A stretch of 64,000 nucleotides of DNA, taken from contig NZ_FUXG01000001.1 in the NCBI RefSeq assembly GCF_900167095.1, forward strand, positions 62,001 through 126,000. The letters are read 5' to 3'. Under the pieces are notes generated by a model, which did not search any database, had not been told where the DNA came from, and worked only from the letters and a program-made list of their open reading frames with translations. Both the position numbers and the translations under genes were made by a program. Shown here in pieces: positions 61,720 through 64,000 of the stretch; position 1 is the first letter of the stretch; each line of letters starts with the position of its first letter. The stretch comes from Oceanospirillum multiglobuliferum (GTDB taxonomy: Bacteria; Pseudomonadota; Gammaproteobacteria; Pseudomonadales; Halomonadaceae).

Positions 61720-62664
61720 ATGACCCAAGCACTCTCGATTCGAGGTCTGAAAAAGGTCTATCACAATGGCTTTGAAGCACTTAAAGGCATTGACTTAGAT
61801 GTAGAACAGGGTGATTTCTTCGCACTTCTTGGCCCTAACGGAGCAGGCAAGTCCACCACACTGGGTATTGTCAGTTCACTCGTCAACAAAAGCGCAGGTA
61901 GCGTAAAAATCTTAGGGGTCGATATTGATCAAGACTTCTCAAAAGCCAAGCGTGCATTAGGTGTAGTACCGCAAGAGTTTAACTTTAATCAGTTTGAAAA
62001 AGTGTATGACATTGTTGTTTGTCAAGCAGGTTACTACGGCATCCCTAGAGTTGAAGCCAAACAACGAGCAGAGCACTACCTAAAAGAACTAGGTCTATGG
62101 GATAAACGCCATAGTGCCGCCCGTATGCTATCAGGCGGTATGAAACGGCGACTGATGATTGCACGAGCATTGGTGCATGATCCAAAAATTCTTATTTTGG
62201 ATGAGCCTACAGCAGGCGTTGATATTGAATTACGTCGTTCAATGTGGGAGTTCATGAAAAAAATTAATGCTCAAGGCACTACAATCATTCTAACGACGCA
62301 CTATTTAGAAGAAGCTGAGAACCTCTGTCGCAATATTGCCATTATCGACAAAGGCGAGATTGTGCAGAACACCAATATGAAGTCTTTACTGCAACAGCTC
62401 AACACCGAAACGTTTATCTTAGATATACAGACTCCGTTGTCAAAAGCGCCTGAGCTAAATGGCTTTCAAACGCAGTGGCTAGACAGCAATAGCTTTGAAC
62501 TACAAATGCAGCGGGGCCAACACCTCAACGACGCTTTTGCTTTACTAACTCACCAAGGCATTCAGATCAGTTCTATGCGAACTAAATCTAACCGCCTTGA
62601 AGAACTGTTTGTTGAGCTTGTTGAAAAAGATCGCCAGCAGGATAAAAATAAGGTAGCTGTGTAA
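61720..62664 (+). CDS. yadG: ABC exporter ATP-binding protein (YadG-like)
   Basis: ATPase subunit of 314 residues. Walker A is LGPNGAGKSTT near residue 40, the signature is LSGGMKRRL near 140, and Walker B is LILDEPTAGVD near 160, followed by the H-loop LTTHYLEEAE. A C-terminal extension of about 90 residues is usual for ABC-2 exporters of the YadG/DrrA group. Its stop overlaps the permease start by one base, so the two are translationally coupled. The exported substrate is unknown, as for E. coli YadGH. Confidence 0.9.
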   Translation: MTQALSIRGLKKVYHNGFEALKGIDLDVEQGDFFALLGPNGAGKSTTLGIVSSLVNKSAGSVKILGVDIDQDFSKAKRALGVVPQEFNFNQFEKVYDIVVCQAGYYGIPRVEAKQRAEHYLKELGLWDKRHSAARMLSGGMKRRLMIARALVHDPKILILDEPTAGVDIELRRSMWEFMKKINAQGTTIILTTHYLEEAENLCRNIAIIDKGEIVQNTNMKSLLQQLNTETFILDIQTPLSKAPELNGFQTQWLDSNSFELQMQRGQHLNDAFALLTHQGIQISSMRTKSNRLEELFVELVEKDRQQDKNKVAV

Positions 62665-63437
62665 TGACCATGCAAGAATATTTCATTGCGTTTTCAACGA
62701 TTATTCACAAAGAGATTAATCGCTTTACACGTATTTGGGCACAAACGCTACTGCCTCCCGCTATCACGATGACATTGTACTTTGTGATTTTTGGTAATCT
62801 GATCGGTAGTCGTATCGGTGAGATGGGTGGCTTTACCTATATGCAGTTTATTGTACCCGGCTTGATTATGATGTCAGTGATTACTAACTCATACTCAAAT
62901 GTAGTGTCTTCCTTTTATGGTGCTAAATTTCAACGCAGCATAGAAGAGTTGCTGGTGTCGCCAACACCAAACTGGGTGATATTAAGCGGCTTTGTACTAG
63001 GTGGCGTTGCCCGTGGCTTAACTGTTGGCGCTATAGTGACCTGCTTATCACTATTTTTTACCGACCTGCACCTACATAATGTTTGGATCACCGTGCTTGT
63101 CGTCTTAATGACCTCAATTTTATTTGCGCTAGGTGGCTTTATTAACGCCATGTTTGCACGTAGTTTTGATGATATTTCAATAGTACCTACCTTTATTTTG
63201 ACACCACTGACTTATCTAGGGGGCGTATTTTATTCAATATCACTACTACCAGAATTTTGGCAAAACGTATCTATGCTGAATCCCATTTTGTATATGGTGA
63301 ATACCTTTCGATATGGTATTTTGGGTGTATCAGATATTGATGTAGTCTACGCCCTACTCACTGTGATGGGCTTTATTGTCGCAATGTTCAGTTTGGCACT
63401 GTGGTTATTAAATAATGGCAAAGGTATTCGGAGTTAG
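62664..63437 (+). CDS. yadH: ABC-2 type permease (YadH-like)
   Basis: Inner-membrane permease of 257 residues with six predicted membrane segments. The family segments GGFTYMQFIVPGLIMMSVI, the cytosolic loop QRSIEELLVSPTP and LTPLTYLGGVFYSI match the ABC-2 group and E. coli YadH. It begins within the stop codon of the ATPase gene. queF starts one base after its stop, so all three may be cotranscribed. Confidence 0.9.
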   Translation: MTMQEYFIAFSTIIHKEINRFTRIWAQTLLPPAITMTLYFVIFGNLIGSRIGEMGGFTYMQFIVPGLIMMSVITNSYSNVVSSFYGAKFQRSIEELLVSPTPNWVILSGFVLGGVARGLTVGAIVTCLSLFFTDLHLHNVWITVLVVLMTSILFALGGFINAMFARSFDDISIVPTFILTPLTYLGGVFYSISLLPEFWQNVSMLNPILYMVNTFRYGILGVSDIDVVYALLTVMGFIVAMFSLALWLLNNGKGIRS

Positions 63438-63438
63438 C

Positions 63439-64000
63439 ATGACAGAACAGTCTAAACAAGCACAGGTAGAAGACTCTCTTCTGGGCAAGCAAACTGAGTA
63501 CGTTGATCAATATGACCCGAGTTTGCTCTTCCCTATTCCTCGCCAGCCAAAGCGTGATGACATTCAACTTTCAGCGATTAGCCAAAGTGAAAAGTTGCCT
63601 TTTTTTGGGCAGGATATTTGGAATGCTTTTGAACTGTCATGGCTTAACCCTAAGGGGAAGCCAGAGGTTGCCGTTGCAACTTTCCGAGTACCTGCAAGCT
63701 CGCCTAATATTATTGAATCTAAGTCTTTCAAACTTTACTTAAACTCTTTTAATCAGACCCGTTTAACATCAACAAGTGAGTTACAAACACGCTTAGAGCA
63801 AGACCTATCGGCAGCAGCTGGTGATGCGGTTTTAGTTGAGCTTTACAGTATGAAAGAGGCTAAATATCTTCAAGTAGCACCTGCCTCAGGTCGTTGTATT
63901 GATGACTTAGACATTGAAGTTCAGCACTATCACCCAGAGCCTAAGCTACTGAAAACCCAGAGCGACCTAATTGTTGAGGAGCAACTACACAGCCATTTAT
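63439..64000 (+). CDS. queF: NADPH-dependent 7-cyano-7-deazaguanine reductase (partial, 3' end outside window)
   Basis: Reduces preQ0 to preQ1 in queuosine synthesis. The window holds the first 187 codons of a protein that is about 280 residues in the E. coli-type long form. The N-terminus (LLGKQTEYVDQYDPSLLFPIPR) and the substrate-binding motif ESKSFKLYLNSFNQTR are diagnostic. The catalytic Cys of the long form lies in the C-terminal half and is beyond the window. The gene starts one base after the permease stop. Together with trhP at 18 kb, this is a second tRNA-wobble modification gene in the window. Confidence 0.94.
   Translation, partial: MTEQSKQAQVEDSLLGKQTEYVDQYDPSLLFPIPRQPKRDDIQLSAISQSEKLPFFGQDIWNAFELSWLNPKGKPEVAVATFRVPASSPNIIESKSFKLYLNSFNQTRLTSTSELQTRLEQDLSAAAGDAVLVELYSMKEAKYLQVAPASGRCIDDLDIEVQHYHPEPKLLKTQSDLIVEEQLHSHL

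Noticed and set aside
1-64000. CRISPR arrays, insertion sequences, prophage or integron elements
   Set aside because: No regularly spaced repeats, transposase, integrase or phage structural genes were seen on either strand.

Overview
The window looks like a chromosomal segment of a motile, aerobic, heterotrophic gammaproteobacterium, most like a marine Oceanospirillales relative (Marinomonas, Neptunomonas or Amphritea type). This rests on family-level resemblance of AlaA, PdxB, HtpX, the E. coli-like riboflavin synthase, class I fumarase, GltX and QueF, a moderate base composition, PHB-type acetoacetyl-CoA reductase, many acyl-CoA enzymes and several chemotaxis and c-di-GMP genes. I see no phage, integrase, transposase or CRISPR array.

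Layout. 1-3.9 kb: 3' part of phaB, a large acyl-CoA dehydrogenase and a succinate-semialdehyde-type dehydrogenase. 4.2-6.2 kb: a VWA/MoxR ATPase pair on the minus strand. 6.4-8.1 kb: a flagellin with a zinc-metallopeptidase domain in its variable region (flagellinolysin), preceded by a near-consensus sigma-28 promoter. 8.2-17.8 kb: cysK, a tRNA-Ala/tRNA-Glu unit followed by gltX, a nitrilase-family amidase, a RecQ-family helicase, a DUF3047 protein, a hotdog thioesterase, an RhlE-like helicase and a lipoprotein with an internal duplication. 18-24.3 kb: trhP (yegQ), a UbiA/MenA-like prenyltransferase, cysQ, a GGDEF protein and class I fumarase. 24.5-26.4 kb: a methyltransferase paired with an acyltransferase carrying a C-terminal cyclic-nucleotide-binding domain. 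26.4-31.7 kb: riboflavin synthase, a DsbA-fold isomerase, a well-delimited candidate small RNA gene, and a DUF327-DUF2489-Lon-like protease operon. 32-36 kb: two chemoreceptors flanking an RRM protein. 36-39.7 kb: glutarate catabolism (CaiB-type CoA-transferase, gcdH, divergent LysR regulator). 40.6-49.6 kb: an AraC regulator divergent from a fatty-acyl-CoA beta-oxidation operon (LCAD-type dehydrogenase, thiolase, FadN-like dehydrogenase/hydratase, acyl-CoA ligase, solute-binding protein). 49.7-60.8 kb: WGR protein, pdxB, a small lipoprotein/DUF805/membrane-AraC group, htpX, alaA, an ECHDC3-like protein, a second GGDEF protein, a YlqF-type GTPase, msrB and a membrane-anchored coiled-coil protein. 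61-64 kb: a Glu-Gly-Glu-Gly tRNA array under a strong promoter, a YadG/YadH-type ABC exporter and the 5' part of queF.

How the parts work together. The acyl-CoA modules feed acetyl-CoA, crotonyl-CoA and reducing power into central metabolism and probably PHB storage. Several of these genes share an AACAACAA-type leader next to the ribosome binding site, which resembles Hfq/Crc catabolite-repression targets and may impose common post-transcriptional control. The operon regulator at 40.6 kb faces three phased direct repeats that look like its operators. The most attractive leads for new biology are the cyclic-nucleotide-gated acyltransferase plus methyltransferase pair, the orphan structured RNA at 28.0-28.2 kb, and the proteolytic flagellin.
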